Positions 31,971 through 41,507 are shown, counted from the stretch's first letter. The stretch is 64,000 bases of DNA from JBMNGH01 sp050949725 (GCA_050949725.1 JBMNGH010000003.1:159467-223466); one strand, 5' to 3'. Numbers and translations are program-made. Notes: generated by a model not told the origin, from the sequence alone.

Positions 31971-33374
31971 CTACCTTCCAACTATTCCCATTTTATTTAC
32001 AATCGTATCAATCATCTGATCAACAGCAGTTATTACTCGAGCCGCCGCTGTGTAAGCATGCTGGTGCATCACCATCTTGGCCATTTCTTCATCAAGGGAC
32101 ACGCCTGAGGTCGACTTTCTCCTCTGGTCCAACTGGCTTACTATAAATTCCTGGCTGTTCGCCATCCTTCCTGCTTCCTGTGAATCTATCCCGATTTTTG
32201 AAATCAATGAACCATAATAGTCATCAAAGGTGCCGGATATCTCATTGAAATGGCGACTCTTTATACCTGCCAGCTCAAGTGCATTAGTGTTGTCCCCTGG
32301 AATCCCGTCTTTATTACCTGCAGCGGCTATTCTCCCGATATCGCTCAAAATATCTTGGTCTACAGCGATCAGTTCATATGGCGCAAGGTTTTGGGAATCT
32401 TTAAAAAAATTCCCTCCTTGATTACCGTTCAGATCAAAGCCGTTTCTGTGTATTTCATTGAATTTTTGTGCAAATGTGGATGCAAAAACGGCTAGCCTGT
32501 CGAGGTATCCCTGGACTTTTTGATCCCTTAGTTCCATCATGCCTTTTAGCTCACCGCTGGAAATGTTTACAGGCGTGCCGTAACTCTTCCATTTGATCAC
32601 TGCAGGAGAGTCGTTTTTGTCAAAAGTAAAGCCATCGTGGTTCGCTCCCTTTACAAGGAGAGCGCCACCGACATTTATGCTAAACTGCCCATTTTCATCT
32701 TCATAAGAATTGAAGTTTACTAGTTGTGCAAGCTCGTCGAGCAGAACATCCCTCTTGTCCCTGAGGTCACTCGCAGTAATGCCGGTGATCTCCAACCTCT
32801 CAATCTGCCCGTTAAGCTCGGCGATTTGGGTAGCAATTGTGTTAACTTCATTGACGTTTACCGATATCCTGAAATTTATATCATCAATTATCTGAGAAAG
32901 CTGAGTCGCCGCGTGGTTAATGGTACTTGACAGTGTCACAGCCCTCTCTTTCACCATTTCCCGCACCTCTAGTGATTCAGGTGTCTTGGCCAGCTCTTCC
33001 AATGACCTCCAAAACTGAGTTAATACAGACGAAATCCCTATGTCCGAGGGTTCGTTGAAAACCATTTCTACCTGCCTCAATATGTCGCTCTGAAGCCCCC
33101 ATTCGCCTAAACTTGAAAATTCGTGCCTGAACTGCATGTCAGCAAAAGTGTCCCTTATTCTTGTAACATCGCTAACCGAAACTCCTGTGCCAAGCTGCCC
33201 AATGCCCGGCATTACGGTGTTAGGTGATATGTAAGAGGATTCAAGGACAACCCTCTGGCGTGAATAGCCGGGGGTATTTGCATTTGCCACATTGTGAGAA
33301 ATATTTTCCTGTACCCTTTGCTGTGCAAAAAGTGCTTTTTTCGCTATTTCTAATCCAAAAAAGGAGGAATGCAT
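31971..33374 (-). CDS. flgK: Flagellar hook-associated protein 1 FlgK
   Basis: A 467-residue protein with the rod/hook N-terminus (SFFGLEIAKKALFAQQRVQE, then NISHNVANANTPGYSRQRV) and the C-terminal SGVSLDEEMAKMVMHQHAYT followed by AARVITAVDQMIDTIVNKMG. This is the first hook-filament junction protein. GGCGGTG precedes its ATG. It follows flgN, its export chaperone. Confidence 0.95.
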   Translation of the reverse strand: MHSSFFGLEIAKKALFAQQRVQENISHNVANANTPGYSRQRVVLESSYISPNTVMPGIGQLGTGVSVSDVTRIRDTFADMQFRHEFSSLGEWGLQSDILRQVEMVFNEPSDIGISSVLTQFWRSLEELAKTPESLEVREMVKERAVTLSSTINHAATQLSQIIDDINFRISVNVNEVNTIATQIAELNGQIERLEITGITASDLRDKRDVLLDELAQLVNFNSYEDENGQFSINVGGALLVKGANHDGFTFDKNDSPAVIKWKSYGTPVNISSGELKGMMELRDQKVQGYLDRLAVFASTFAQKFNEIHRNGFDLNGNQGGNFFKDSQNLAPYELIAVDQDILSDIGRIAAAGNKDGIPGDNTNALELAGIKSRHFNEISGTFDDYYGSLISKIGIDSQEAGRMANSQEFIVSQLDQRRKSTSGVSLDEEMAKMVMHQHAYTAAARVITAVDQMIDTIVNKMGIVGR

Positions 33375-33386
33375 TAGTTCACCGCC

Positions 33387-33890
33387 TTATGCTTTTCTAT
33401 CAATAAAGTTGACAGATTTATTTTCAGGATTTCCGCAGGCATTGTATCCGGTTTCCTGCCTGCCGGCTTCCGTAATCACCCGAAGCGAATACTGTATGTA
33501 TTCAAGTGCTTTATTTATAAGACGCTCGTTTGTCTTGTTTTTCTCAGCAAGCTCATGTAACACGGCCTTTAGTTTTTCCTTTTGTTCCTTAAAAAAGAAA
33601 GCCTTTTCTTCGGGAATCATACTTTCTAAAAATTTCCCATCGACTTCAGATACGTCTTTTTTACACCCTTCTGCAATGCGACTTATAATATATTCTCTTT
33701 CATCTTCCATTTTTCCGAGTTTTATAACTATTTCCTGTTCAATACTCGTTATTTCTTCTAAAAGCTTTATATCGCCCTTAATCAGTATATCTCTTTTTTT
33801 ATCCGCAAGTGCTAAAAGTTCTGAATATGATTCATGTTGATTTTCTAAATTATCCAAAAGGGCATTATATAATCTGTCGACATTACCCAT
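33387..33890 (-). CDS. flgN: Flagellar export chaperone FlgN
   Basis: The 167-residue, mostly helical protein starts MGNVDRLYNALLDNLENQHE and has the FlgN-type pattern ELLALADKKRDILIKGDIKL and LEEITSIEQEIVIKLGKME. FlgN chaperones carry FlgK and FlgL to the export gate. It sits between flgM and flgK as expected. AGGGGGG precedes the ATG. Confidence 0.85.
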   Translation of the reverse strand: MGNVDRLYNALLDNLENQHESYSELLALADKKRDILIKGDIKLLEEITSIEQEIVIKLGKMEDEREYIISRIAEGCKKDVSEVDGKFLESMIPEEKAFFFKEQKEKLKAVLHELAEKNKTNERLINKALEYIQYSLRVITEAGRQETGYNACGNPENKSVNFIDRKA

Positions 33891-33947
33891 GAAATAGCCC
33901 CCTATACCCCTTAAATTAAACGAAACAAAATGGTGTCACCTTTAGAT

Positions 33948-34271
33948 TTAAGTTATCTCATCGATGAAACATTCTATTATTTTTTCCGCCACTAAACTGG
34001 CATCAATTTTATAGGTCCCGTTCTCGATTTTTTTCTGTATGGTCTTAAGTTTCTCGGCCCTAACACGATCCGCTTTCGGGGCAGATTTTACCGCTTTTTC
34101 AATCAGTTTGGCATCACTCGACAGTGTGATGCTGTCACTGTATCGCGCCCCTTTAACTTCCTCTTTTAACCCGTCCACGTTTTCCCCGTCTTTTAACCTT
34201 GTTTTTGTATCTTCTGAGATACTGTTATAAAGCCTCATCATACCATCAAGATTGCTTCGATGTACATTCAT
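33948..34271 (-). CDS. flgM: Anti-sigma-28 factor FlgM
   Basis: A small acidic-to-basic protein of 107 residues with the FlgM C-terminal pattern: SDSITLSSDAKLIEKAVKSA, then KLKTIQKKIENGTYKIDASL and VAEKIIECFI. FlgM holds sigma-D inactive until the hook is finished, and a sigma-D promoter is present at hag. The start at 34271 follows GGGGGAG; the frame extends to a TTG at 34286 that lies within this site. Confidence 0.9.
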   Translation of the reverse strand: MNVHRSNLDGMMRLYNSISEDTKTRLKDGENVDGLKEEVKGARYSDSITLSSDAKLIEKAVKSAPKADRVRAEKLKTIQKKIENGTYKIDASLVAEKIIECFIDEIT

Positions 34272-34442
34272 ACAATACTCCCCCAAGTTGTACGGTAATA
34301 TAAAATGATATCTGAAATCCTATTTTATTCTTCTATTTTATTTATCGTAAATACGTCATAAAAGCATAAGTCGCTTAACTTCGAATGAGAGCATTTTATA
34401 TTCATATTTGTTTGTTTTCCTCTCAAAATCTTAGCAGTTGCT

Positions 34443-34847
34443 CTACCTCTTGTCCTTTTGGTATTTGGAAAGATGGATCTTACCACTCATGTCATTGCTT
34501 TTCTTCAATGGTTTGTCCGATATTGTATTAAATTTTGCTTTGACTTTGGCGGCACACTCTTCGCAGTATTTTCCGGAAAAAATTGGTTTATCGCACAGCT
34601 CACAGGTTATGAGGTTTCTGTTAGCACGCTTTAAGATTAGACGGCCCTCTCTTAAGAATTCGAGCACCCTTTTCTCATTTACTCCGGTTTTTTCCGCTAT
34701 CTCCTCAATCGATGTGTTGGGATTTTCTGCTAAATAGGCTCTGACTTTCTTGAAATCTTCCTCATACTTTTTTGCACAGTCAGGGCACTTATTATTATAC
34801 GTGTAAACGAACAGTTTCCCACATATGGGACAGTTTCTGAGTTTCAC
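34443..34847 (-). CDS. Flagellar operon zinc-ribbon protein (YvyF family)
   Basis: The protein has a zinc ribbon at the N-terminus (CPICGKLFVYTYNNKCPDC), a winged-helix-like middle (TSIEEIAEKTGVNEKRVLEF) and a second set of cysteines (CELCDKPIFSGKYCEEC). This matches the YvyF flagellar operon family encoded between comF and flgM in many Firmicutes. In Bacillus YvyF has been linked to control of flagellar gene expression. Start GTG 34847 has GAGGGGG upstream; the frame extends to 34877, which would overlap comFC. Confidence 0.85.
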   Translation of the reverse strand: MKLRNCPICGKLFVYTYNNKCPDCAKKYEEDFKKVRAYLAENPNTSIEEIAEKTGVNEKRVLEFLREGRLILKRANRNLITCELCDKPIFSGKYCEECAAKVKAKFNTISDKPLKKSNDMSGKIHLSKYQKDKR

Positions 34848-34863
34848 AGCTAAACCCCCTCTT

Positions 34864-35580
34864 TTAGCCTCTTGCACATGTTAGGACATACACACATCTT
34901 GCCCCTGCTTCTCTCATGGTCAAAGAACACTCATCTGCGGTAGAACCCGTTGTATACACATCGTCGACCAAAATAACAGTTTTATCTTTGAGCCGGCTGC
35001 TGTTTTTCGGACGAAAAGCCCCTTGTAAGTTCTTTTTCCTCTGGTTCTTGCTCAACAATGTCTGATGGCCGGTTTGTTTCACCCTTAACAACTCACTACA
35101 AACAGGTATGCCAGTTTTAACGCTGATAAACGATGCTAGCAAATAAGCCTGATTGAACCCTCTCTCCTTTTGTCTTTTCTCGTGGAGCGGGACAGGCACT
35201 ATGACGTCACACTTAGGCCATCCAAGGTTCTTGAAAACAGAAAACATTTTATCGCCGATAAAATTTGCGAGCTCCTTTCTTCCTCCATATTTAAACTCAT
35301 GGATAACCTTTTTTAGGACACCATCATATTCCCCAAACGCTCTGGCTTGAACAAAGCTATGTTTTTGATCCATGCAGTCACGACAAAGCCTACCTCTACC
35401 AATGGGTCTGCCGCATATTGCACAGATCGGCGGCATTATAGGTTTTATCCGGGATGTACAATTAATACACAAAAAATTTTGTCCTGCTGGGAGTTTCCGC
35501 CTGCAAGCAACGCAGTATCGACCTTCAGGAAAAAATAAATCTACCAGTTGACTTAATATGGCCCTCACAATATCTTCCAT
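34864..35580 (-). CDS. comFC: ComF family phosphoribosyltransferase-like protein
   Basis: The 238-residue protein starts with two zinc-binding CxxC sets (CVACRRKLPAGQNFLC, then CAICGRPIGRGRLCRDC) and ends with a type I PRTase domain with VPVPLHEKRQKERGFNQAYL and the PRPP loop VILVDDVYTTGSTADEC. ComFC is needed for DNA uptake in naturally competent Firmicutes. Its exact reaction is unproven. No comFA helicase gene is next to it, so competence cannot be assumed. It opens the flagellar gene series, as in Bacillus. Confidence 0.9.
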   Translation of the reverse strand: MEDIVRAILSQLVDLFFPEGRYCVACRRKLPAGQNFLCINCTSRIKPIMPPICAICGRPIGRGRLCRDCMDQKHSFVQARAFGEYDGVLKKVIHEFKYGGRKELANFIGDKMFSVFKNLGWPKCDVIVPVPLHEKRQKERGFNQAYLLASFISVKTGIPVCSELLRVKQTGHQTLLSKNQRKKNLQGAFRPKNSSRLKDKTVILVDDVYTTGSTADECSLTMREAGARCVYVLTCARG

Positions 35581-35671
35581 ATTGATAATATTCTACAATA
35601 TTCTGCCATAATCCTCCTGGCATTTTATAATAACCATTTGGTGATAATGTGAATAATTGTTACAATAACAA

Positions 35672-35708
35672 AAAGAGCAAAATCTTTTCAACCAAAGATT
35701 TTGCTCTT
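35672..35708 (-). terminator. Terminator closing the first metabolic operon
   Basis: AAGAGCAAAATCTTT (35673-35687) and AAAGATTTTGCTCTT (to 35708) form a 15-bp stem, with TTTTTGTTATTG following on the minus strand. It separates the island from comFC. Confidence 0.9.
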
Positions 35709-35766
35709 ATTAAATTATACCTATAAAAATCTTAATGGATTATTCATAGTGAATTCTGGATTCTTT

Positions 35767-36912
35767 TCAGTCGATTTGCCTCAAAGAAAGACCAACGTTC
35801 AGGTCATTATTCTTTTTTCTTAAAAAGCTTTCAAGGCCAAAAAGAACTTGTAGAACATTATTCTTTGTGGCATTTTTGCCCATATGGCCTACCCTTACGG
35901 TTTTACCCTTAAAAGGGCCGAGACCGTTTGCAACCTGGATATTATATTCATCACTTAGATAGCTTACAAACTCACCTGAATCCATGCCATAGGGAAAACG
36001 TATAACTGTAATCGCGGGTGTACACTCGGAGTCTTTGGACACAGTCGTCAAACCACATGCCCTTACACCCTCTTTCATTAATTTTGATATTTTCCGGTGT
36101 CTTTCATATCTATTTTCAAGGCCCTCTTTAAATATATTCTCTAAACTCTTTTTCAGTGCAACGACGATGCTGACAGCAAGTGAGATGTAAAATGGCTGGA
36201 ATTCTTTACCTTCAGTGTTGAATCTATCCCAGACCTCCAGATTGGCATACCATCCGGGTATTGGCTTTTTCCTGCTCCTCACAAAATCTAGTGCCCTATT
36301 GCTTACAGCAAGTATCGCAAGCCCCGGCGGTGTGCCAAGCCCTTTTTGTGATGCGGTGGCACAAAAATCAATTCCCCAGTCTTCCATATCAATAGGAACT
36401 ACTCCGACAGAGGATACCGCATCAACGGCAAAAAGCACATCCATCTTTTTTGCTACTTCTGCGATTTCTTTTATTGGATTTAGTGCACCTGTACTCGTTT
36501 CACTGTGTACAACGACAAGCGATTTTACATCATTGTTTTGCTTTAGGAAATTCTCCACCTGTTCTGGAGTAGCGATATGCCCCCATTCAACCGGCATAAT
36601 TTTCGGTTTTAATCTGTAAGACTCAAGCAGTTCAACCATCCTATGAGAAAAATGCCCGTTCTCCACAAGAGCAATTTCCTCACCTTTTTCGCCCAGGGCT
36701 GTCAGCATTGCTTCTATCGCAAGGTGACCTGAACCATTAGCAATAAATACTTCCCCGGTTGTATTCAATAGTCGTTTGAGCAAATTGCGCGTTTCATTGT
36801 AAACCTCAACCCAATCTTCACCGTAATGTGCAACTACCTGTTTGCTCATCTCGAGCAAGACATCCTCTTCAATATCACACGGGCCTGGTATCATGAGCAA
36901 TTTTTTATTCAT
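35767..36912 (-). CDS. Class V aminotransferase, alanine-glyoxylate/PucG-like
   Basis: A 381-residue PLP enzyme of fold type I. It begins KLLMIPGPCDIEEDVLLEMS, has GEVFIANGSGHLAIEAML for the phosphate cup, VDAVSSVGVVPIDMEDW with the ring Asp and TASQKGLGTPPG with the Schiff-base Lys near residue 200. It resembles alanine-glyoxylate, serine-glyoxylate and ureidoglycine-glyoxylate aminotransferases. Glyoxylate is a likely acceptor, but the donor is unknown. It is the last gene of a 14-kb operon whose first gene (48352-49587) encodes a paralog. It has no extra N-terminal domain, unlike the microcompartment enzyme. Confidence 0.85.
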   Translation of the reverse strand: MNKKLLMIPGPCDIEEDVLLEMSKQVVAHYGEDWVEVYNETRNLLKRLLNTTGEVFIANGSGHLAIEAMLTALGEKGEEIALVENGHFSHRMVELLESYRLKPKIMPVEWGHIATPEQVENFLKQNNDVKSLVVVHSETSTGALNPIKEIAEVAKKMDVLFAVDAVSSVGVVPIDMEDWGIDFCATASQKGLGTPPGLAILAVSNRALDFVRSRKKPIPGWYANLEVWDRFNTEGKEFQPFYISLAVSIVVALKKSLENIFKEGLENRYERHRKISKLMKEGVRACGLTTVSKDSECTPAITVIRFPYGMDSGEFVSYLSDEYNIQVANGLGPFKGKTVRVGHMGKNATKNNVLQVLFGLESFLRKKNNDLNVGLSLRQID

Positions 36913-36993
36913 TTATAGCTCCCCTTTACACGTAGAAGTTGTATTTAAAAACTTATTTATTTTCTTATTAAACATCACAAAAAAACTGTTCTC

Positions 36994-37269
36994 CTAACCA
37001 CCAGCGAGTGCCATTACAAAGGATACTGTGTCGCTTTCATTTAAAATATATTTTTTTGCTTTGCCTGTCGTGAGAGGTGCCCCATTTACTATTACTACAA
37101 CCCTGTTAAAATCAATCTTGTCACACATGTCACTTTGTATTTTTTCTATTAAACCTTGAACAGTCATACCTTTTTGAACTAGGAAAGTCTGCTTTTCTAC
37201 ATCTCTGCCTTTATAGACATAGCCGACAAATTTCACATTGACCTCGATATAATTATCCTTTCGGTTCAT
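36994..37269 (-). CDS. MoaD/ThiS-like small sulfur carrier protein
   Basis: A 91-residue beta-grasp protein ending VMALAGG, with the double glycine that is thiocarboxylated in this family, plus VVVIVNGAPL. It lies 21 bases after an aldehyde:ferredoxin oxidoreductase gene. MoaD-like genes beside AOR genes are thought to supply sulfur for the tungsten-pterin dithiolene. A second such pair occurs at 58270-60446. Confidence 0.85.
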   Translation of the reverse strand: MNRKDNYIEVNVKFVGYVYKGRDVEKQTFLVQKGMTVQGLIEKIQSDMCDKIDFNRVVVIVNGAPLTTGKAKKYILNESDTVSFVMALAGG

Positions 37270-37290
37270 ATCAATTCTCCTGAACTTTCT

Positions 37291-39204
37291 TTATAGTTTA
37301 CCTGCCTCTTCAAACTCTTGTACTATATCATGCAAGCCCAACATTTCTAGTGTCTCACGTTTAGGCCAACTCGACTCTTTGTCCCACTCGTGCAAATCAT
37401 AGTACTTATCAAGCAATATATCTAGCTCTTCCTTAGGGTTTAATCCATTACCTGTTGGCGGTTTGTCAGGTGTAGGCTCATTCATGATTCTCCAAGGCAG
37501 TGTATCGTCCTTTCTTGTGGCACCCATCCTCACATTAAAGCATTTTTCCATAGTAACTATCCTGCGACCTGCAAACATTATTTCTTCTTCTGTCATGTTT
37601 ACACCTACCGCTGCAGAAAAGATTTTCGCCATAATTTCTGGCGTTATGCCGTAAAGAGCAGTTGTTGTAAATGTACAGAATCCCAAGCAGTCTGATACAG
37701 CATAGCAGTCCTCGTGCCATCTGACTATTTCTGGCCTTTTTTCCATAAGATGTGGCTGTGCAAGTTCTTCATCCCCTGTTATTTTTTTGATTACATCTCT
37801 TGCTTCTTGGCCCATACCAAACTCTGCAAATGTTTCAGTATGCAGGTGATCTGCTCCTCTAGGGTTAACCGCAAATGCAAGAGCATACGATTTTGCATTT
37901 CTTGTATCTACCCTCGATTGTTCAAGGCCCTTAGCTTGTACCGCCCATTTATATGAATCTTTTCCAACTATTTCCGATGCCCTTTTAACACCTTCAGCCA
38001 AGACATCTCCAAACCCCTCGCGAAAAGTAATCTTTTTTAACATTTCCATGACGGCATCAGCATTTCCCCACCTCAAATCTATTCCTTCTAAGTCTTTGTC
38101 AGTAATTACTCCTTTTTCATATGACTCCATTGCCCACTGTATTACACCGCCTGCAGATATTGTGTCCAGCCCGTAGATGTCAGCCAATTCATTCGCCTTT
38201 AATACGGCTTCAACATCCAGGATGCCACATCCCGAACCTAATGCGGACATTGTCTCATATTCGGGACCACCTGTGTACGTGCCGCTGAACTTCCCCGAAT
38301 CTACAGTTGCATATCTGTGACAATTTATTATGCAGCTATAACAAGCAACCTTTCTCTTCAAATATCCAGCATTTGTAAGATGCTGTCCTGTCAATGTAGT
38401 AATATCATCTACACTACTTCTCTTAAAATTGTATGATGGAAATACATTCAATTCGTTTATCCCAAAAAGGCTTGAGGCAGTCCCGTAAAGACCCATTCCT
38501 TCGTATCCGGAATCGCTCTTTAAGCTCTCTTTAGCCTTTTTTACTTCTTCGTAGAATACATTTGGATTTGCAACACTTATGCTCCCACTACCTCTTACCG
38601 CAATTGCCTTCAGATTTTTGGAGCCCATTACGGCTCCGGCTCCTCCTCTTCCTGCCGCATTGTAAATTGAAAACATGACTGAAGCAAATTTTACTAGGTT
38701 CTCCCCTGCAGGGCCGATCAGCGCTGTTTGAATCTCTTCATCTTCAAGCTCTTCTTTTATCGCTTTGTCGGCGTCCCTCACACCTAGCCCCCAAATTTTC
38801 GACGCATCGCGTATTTCCACATTATCATCATCGATAAATATATATACGGGATTTTCTGACTTTCCATGGACGACCATATTGCCATAACCAGCGTACTTAA
38901 GTTCTCCTCCCCAATGTCCTCCACCACTGGTTTTTAAATACAGCCCTGTGGCTGGGCTCAAACACGTCACCGTATTTCGACCTGAGCTGGGTGATGGAGT
39001 TCCTGTCAGCAGACCTGTTCCGAAAATGAGAACATTATCAGGCCCCAAAGGGTCTGTCCCTGGCTTAACATATCTTAACAACAGCTCAGCATTTATCCCT
39101 CTTCCTCCTAAATATTTTACTATTCTATTTTTACTGACTTTTTCCCTCCATGACTTTTTGTCGGTTAGATCGATATGAAGAATGTCGCCAGCCAGATTAA
39201 TCAT
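37291..39204 (-). CDS. Tungsten-type aldehyde:ferredoxin oxidoreductase, catalytic subunit
   Basis: The 637-residue protein is a complete AOR. It has the N-terminal pterin-binding domain (YLGGRGINAELLLRY, GGGHWGGELKYAGY), AAGRGGAGAVMGSKNLKAIA, and CYSCIINC plus a distal Cys in SDCLGFC for the [4Fe-4S] cluster. NPRGADHLHT is the second pterin segment. The family oxidises aldehydes to acids with low-potential electrons, or runs in reverse. Two four-cluster Fe-S proteins and an FAD oxidoreductase upstream in the same operon suggest an NAD-linked assembly like AorABC of Aromatoleum. Aldehyde substrate is unknown; semialdehydes or glyoxylate-like products of the aminotransferases are possible. AAGGAGGG precedes the ATG. 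Confidence 0.92.
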   Translation of the reverse strand: MINLAGDILHIDLTDKKSWREKVSKNRIVKYLGGRGINAELLLRYVKPGTDPLGPDNVLIFGTGLLTGTPSPSSGRNTVTCLSPATGLYLKTSGGGHWGGELKYAGYGNMVVHGKSENPVYIFIDDDNVEIRDASKIWGLGVRDADKAIKEELEDEEIQTALIGPAGENLVKFASVMFSIYNAAGRGGAGAVMGSKNLKAIAVRGSGSISVANPNVFYEEVKKAKESLKSDSGYEGMGLYGTASSLFGINELNVFPSYNFKRSSVDDITTLTGQHLTNAGYLKRKVACYSCIINCHRYATVDSGKFSGTYTGGPEYETMSALGSGCGILDVEAVLKANELADIYGLDTISAGGVIQWAMESYEKGVITDKDLEGIDLRWGNADAVMEMLKKITFREGFGDVLAEGVKRASEIVGKDSYKWAVQAKGLEQSRVDTRNAKSYALAFAVNPRGADHLHTETFAEFGMGQEARDVIKKITGDEELAQPHLMEKRPEIVRWHEDCYAVSDCLGFCTFTTTALYGITPEIMAKIFSAAVGVNMTEEEIMFAGRRIVTMEKCFNVRMGATRKDDTLPWRIMNEPTPDKPPTGNGLNPKEELDILLDKYYDLHEWDKESSWPKRETLEMLGLHDIVQEFEEAGKL

Positions 39205-39234
39205 ATTAGATTCTTCCCTCCTTGTCCAGCTATT

Positions 39235-39723
39235 CTATGCTTTTACAGCAGATTCAGAATCAAGTTTAAGGTTTATTATTCTGGTTCGCCTTTTTGCCCT
39301 TGCCGCCATACTAACAGTTTCATATTTTAATGCCCCGCGTTCACAGTTTGCCACACACTGTGGGTCTCCTCCGCACAAATCACACCTTATCGGAACCTTT
39401 TTATTTGGGTGTATATCAATGGCTCCAATTGGGCACGCATTCAAACACTCCTTGCATCCAATACAAAGCTCTTCGATTACTTTAGCCATGCCAGTCTCAG
39501 GGTCATGTGTCATTGCCCCAACGGGACAAACTTTCTCACATATCGGTTCTTCACAGTATGCACAAGTCACGGGGACCGTCAAGCATATGTCTTCAAATGA
39601 AACCAGTTTGATTCTAGAAAGGGTCATTGAAAAAACACCCTCATGTTTAAATGAACAGATCATCGCACATTGCCTGCATCCTGTACATTTCTGAGGATCA
39701 ATTGTTATCATTTTCTGTAACAC
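39235..39723 (-). CDS. Four-cluster ferredoxin-like electron-transfer subunit (AorA-like)
   Basis: The 162-residue protein has four cysteine groups typical of HycB/AorA-type subunits: CTGCRQCAMIC, CAYCEEPICEKVC, CIGCKECLNAC and CDLCGGDPQCVANC. It should carry electrons between the tungsten subunit (next gene) and the FAD oxidoreductase. The GTG start at 39723 has GAGGAG seven bases upstream. The last Cys set differs from the first three, as usual for the family. Confidence 0.87.
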   Translation of the reverse strand: MLQKMITIDPQKCTGCRQCAMICSFKHEGVFSMTLSRIKLVSFEDICLTVPVTCAYCEEPICEKVCPVGAMTHDPETGMAKVIEELCIGCKECLNACPIGAIDIHPNKKVPIRCDLCGGDPQCVANCERGALKYETVSMAARAKRRTRIINLKLDSESAVKA

Positions 39724-39805
39724 GTAATCACTCCTCCCTAAACATAATCAACAAACAAGAACATAATAAAATTTCTTACAGCCTTAAATACAGACTTTAC
39801 TTTGC

Positions 39806-40978
39806 CTATTGTATCGCATTTTTTCGGATTTCCGCCTGCAATATCCCTGCCCTGTCTATATTACCGAGAAGTATTGCACCTGCTAATTTGCCTTTTCTGT
39901 ATATTAACTTTTGATATGAATTACTATCATTGATGATTGAGAAATCCCAATCTTCTTTATTAAAATCAGGGTTTGTAATCCCTATTGTTATCATAGGCAA
40001 CCCAAATATTGACAAAGAATTTCGTGATACCGAGCCTCTGAATACTAAATTTTCACCTGCCATATTTGAGCCTGCTATTTTTGCCTGCTCAACGGCATGA
40101 GGCCAAATGGCGGTATTCGTATTATATCTCTGTAAAATATCGAACGTGCTGGCAACATCACCTGCTGCATACACATCGTAAAAGTCAGTCATCATCTTTT
40201 CGTTGACCTTTATTCCCCTTTCAAGCCCCGATTTATTAACCAGAAATTCCAAATTTGGCTTAACTCCTTTACATACAGCAAATACTTTACAATCGATAAC
40301 TTCACCACTGTCAAGTATTACCGAGCTTAACCTGCTGTTTTCAGCTACTGTTTCTGCAACATTGCTTCCTGTCCTGATTTTTACGTCATTTGCTTCCATA
40401 TGCCGCTGAATGAGGAAAGATGTCTCTTCATCTGCTACCTTTGATAAAATTCTTGGGGATTTTATGATGATTTGTACATCTGCCCCCATCTCCTTTAGTG
40501 CACATGCAAGCTTGACACCTATCATTCCACCTCCGGAAATGACACACTTTTCTTTATTAACCGCCGCTCGTCTCAAAAAATAAGCATCTTCAATTGTCCG
40601 AAGACCTGTCACCCCATTTATTCCCTTTTTTAGGGGTTCTGGCAAAATCGGGCTGCCACCGCTGGCTATAAGCAGTGAATCATAATCTATATTAATGGAG
40701 TTGTCAAGGAACAATTGCTTATTATGGGTATCTAACCGAGTCACTTTATTTCCCCAAAATACCTTGATACCAAGCCCATCATATTCGCTCTTTGTCGTCA
40801 AATACATGTCATTTTGTTCTACTTCACCTGAAACATAGTAAGTTAAAAGCACTTTAGAATATGGAAGATGTTTCTCTTCCGATATCATGATTATTTCCCC
40901 GTCGCCGTCATTGGCTCGAACGGCTCTAGCCCCTGTCAAACCGGCAATTCCATTACCTATAATTACGTATTTTTTCAT
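39806..40978 (-). CDS. FAD/NAD(P)-dependent pyridine nucleotide-disulfide family oxidoreductase (AorC-like)
   Basis: The 390-residue protein has an FAD motif YVIIGNGIAGLTGARAV, an NAD(P) motif VISGGGMIGVKLACALKEMG and the second FAD motif VYAAGDVAS. There is no redox CxxxxC, so it is a ferredoxin reductase/NADH-oxidase type rather than a disulfide reductase. Set between two four-cluster Fe-S genes and upstream of AOR, it fits the AorC role of passing electrons to NAD+. Start ATG 40978 has AAGGGTG upstream and overlaps the preceding Fe-S gene by 26 bases. The frame to 40987 begins with GTG and is less likely. Confidence 0.87.
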   Translation of the reverse strand: MKKYVIIGNGIAGLTGARAVRANDGDGEIIMISEEKHLPYSKVLLTYYVSGEVEQNDMYLTTKSEYDGLGIKVFWGNKVTRLDTHNKQLFLDNSINIDYDSLLIASGGSPILPEPLKKGINGVTGLRTIEDAYFLRRAAVNKEKCVISGGGMIGVKLACALKEMGADVQIIIKSPRILSKVADEETSFLIQRHMEANDVKIRTGSNVAETVAENSRLSSVILDSGEVIDCKVFAVCKGVKPNLEFLVNKSGLERGIKVNEKMMTDFYDVYAAGDVASTFDILQRYNTNTAIWPHAVEQAKIAGSNMAGENLVFRGSVSRNSLSIFGLPMITIGITNPDFNKEDWDFSIINDSNSYQKLIYRKGKLAGAILLGNIDRAGILQAEIRKNAIQ

Positions 40979-41480
40979 GGTGCTCACCCTTCATCATAAC
41001 AATTCTTTGTCTGCGCCGCAGTTTCGTCAATTTCTTGTCAGTTTCTTCAGCAGTTATTGCACCATTGGGACAAAAGCGCGCACACAATGGAATTCCTATT
41101 TTTTGACAGCCATCACATTTAAAAGCCTTATAATGAATCGACTCAGAATTTCTCTGTAGCATCCTAACTGCACCGAACGGACACTCCATCACACAACTTC
41201 CGCAGCCGACACACTTATTATCGTCTATGACAACTCTGCCTGTTTCCTTATCAATACTCATGGCACCCGCGACACACCCGGTTACACATACCGGATTTTC
41301 ACAATGCCGACATATAAACAGTTCGTCATGTTCGCCCTGCCCAAACCATACTCTGGGCTTCGGAAGATCTCCTTCAAAACTTATATCCTTTTGTTCCCAT
41401 AATTTGTGCCCTAGTGAACATACAAATTGACAAATGCCACATTTGTTACATTTAGATACATCAACTTTTAAACTGATCAT
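40953..41480 (-). CDS. Four-cluster ferredoxin-like electron-transfer protein
   Basis: A 175-residue Fe-S protein with CNKCGICQFVC, CRHCENPVCVTGC, CVGCGSCVMEC and CDGCQKIGIPLCARFC, followed by a basic tail (KKLTKLRRRQR). It is similar in plan to the protein at 39235-39723, so the operon carries two such subunits around one FAD enzyme. One may serve AOR and the other the upstream flavoprotein, or both form a longer wire. GGAGGG precedes the ATG. Confidence 0.86.
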   Translation of the reverse strand: MISLKVDVSKCNKCGICQFVCSLGHKLWEQKDISFEGDLPKPRVWFGQGEHDELFICRHCENPVCVTGCVAGAMSIDKETGRVVIDDNKCVGCGSCVMECPFGAVRMLQRNSESIHYKAFKCDGCQKIGIPLCARFCPNGAITAEETDKKLTKLRRRQRIVMMKGEHHEKIRNYR

Positions 41481-41507
41481 TATTTAAGCCCTCCAGATGA
41501 TAAAGGC

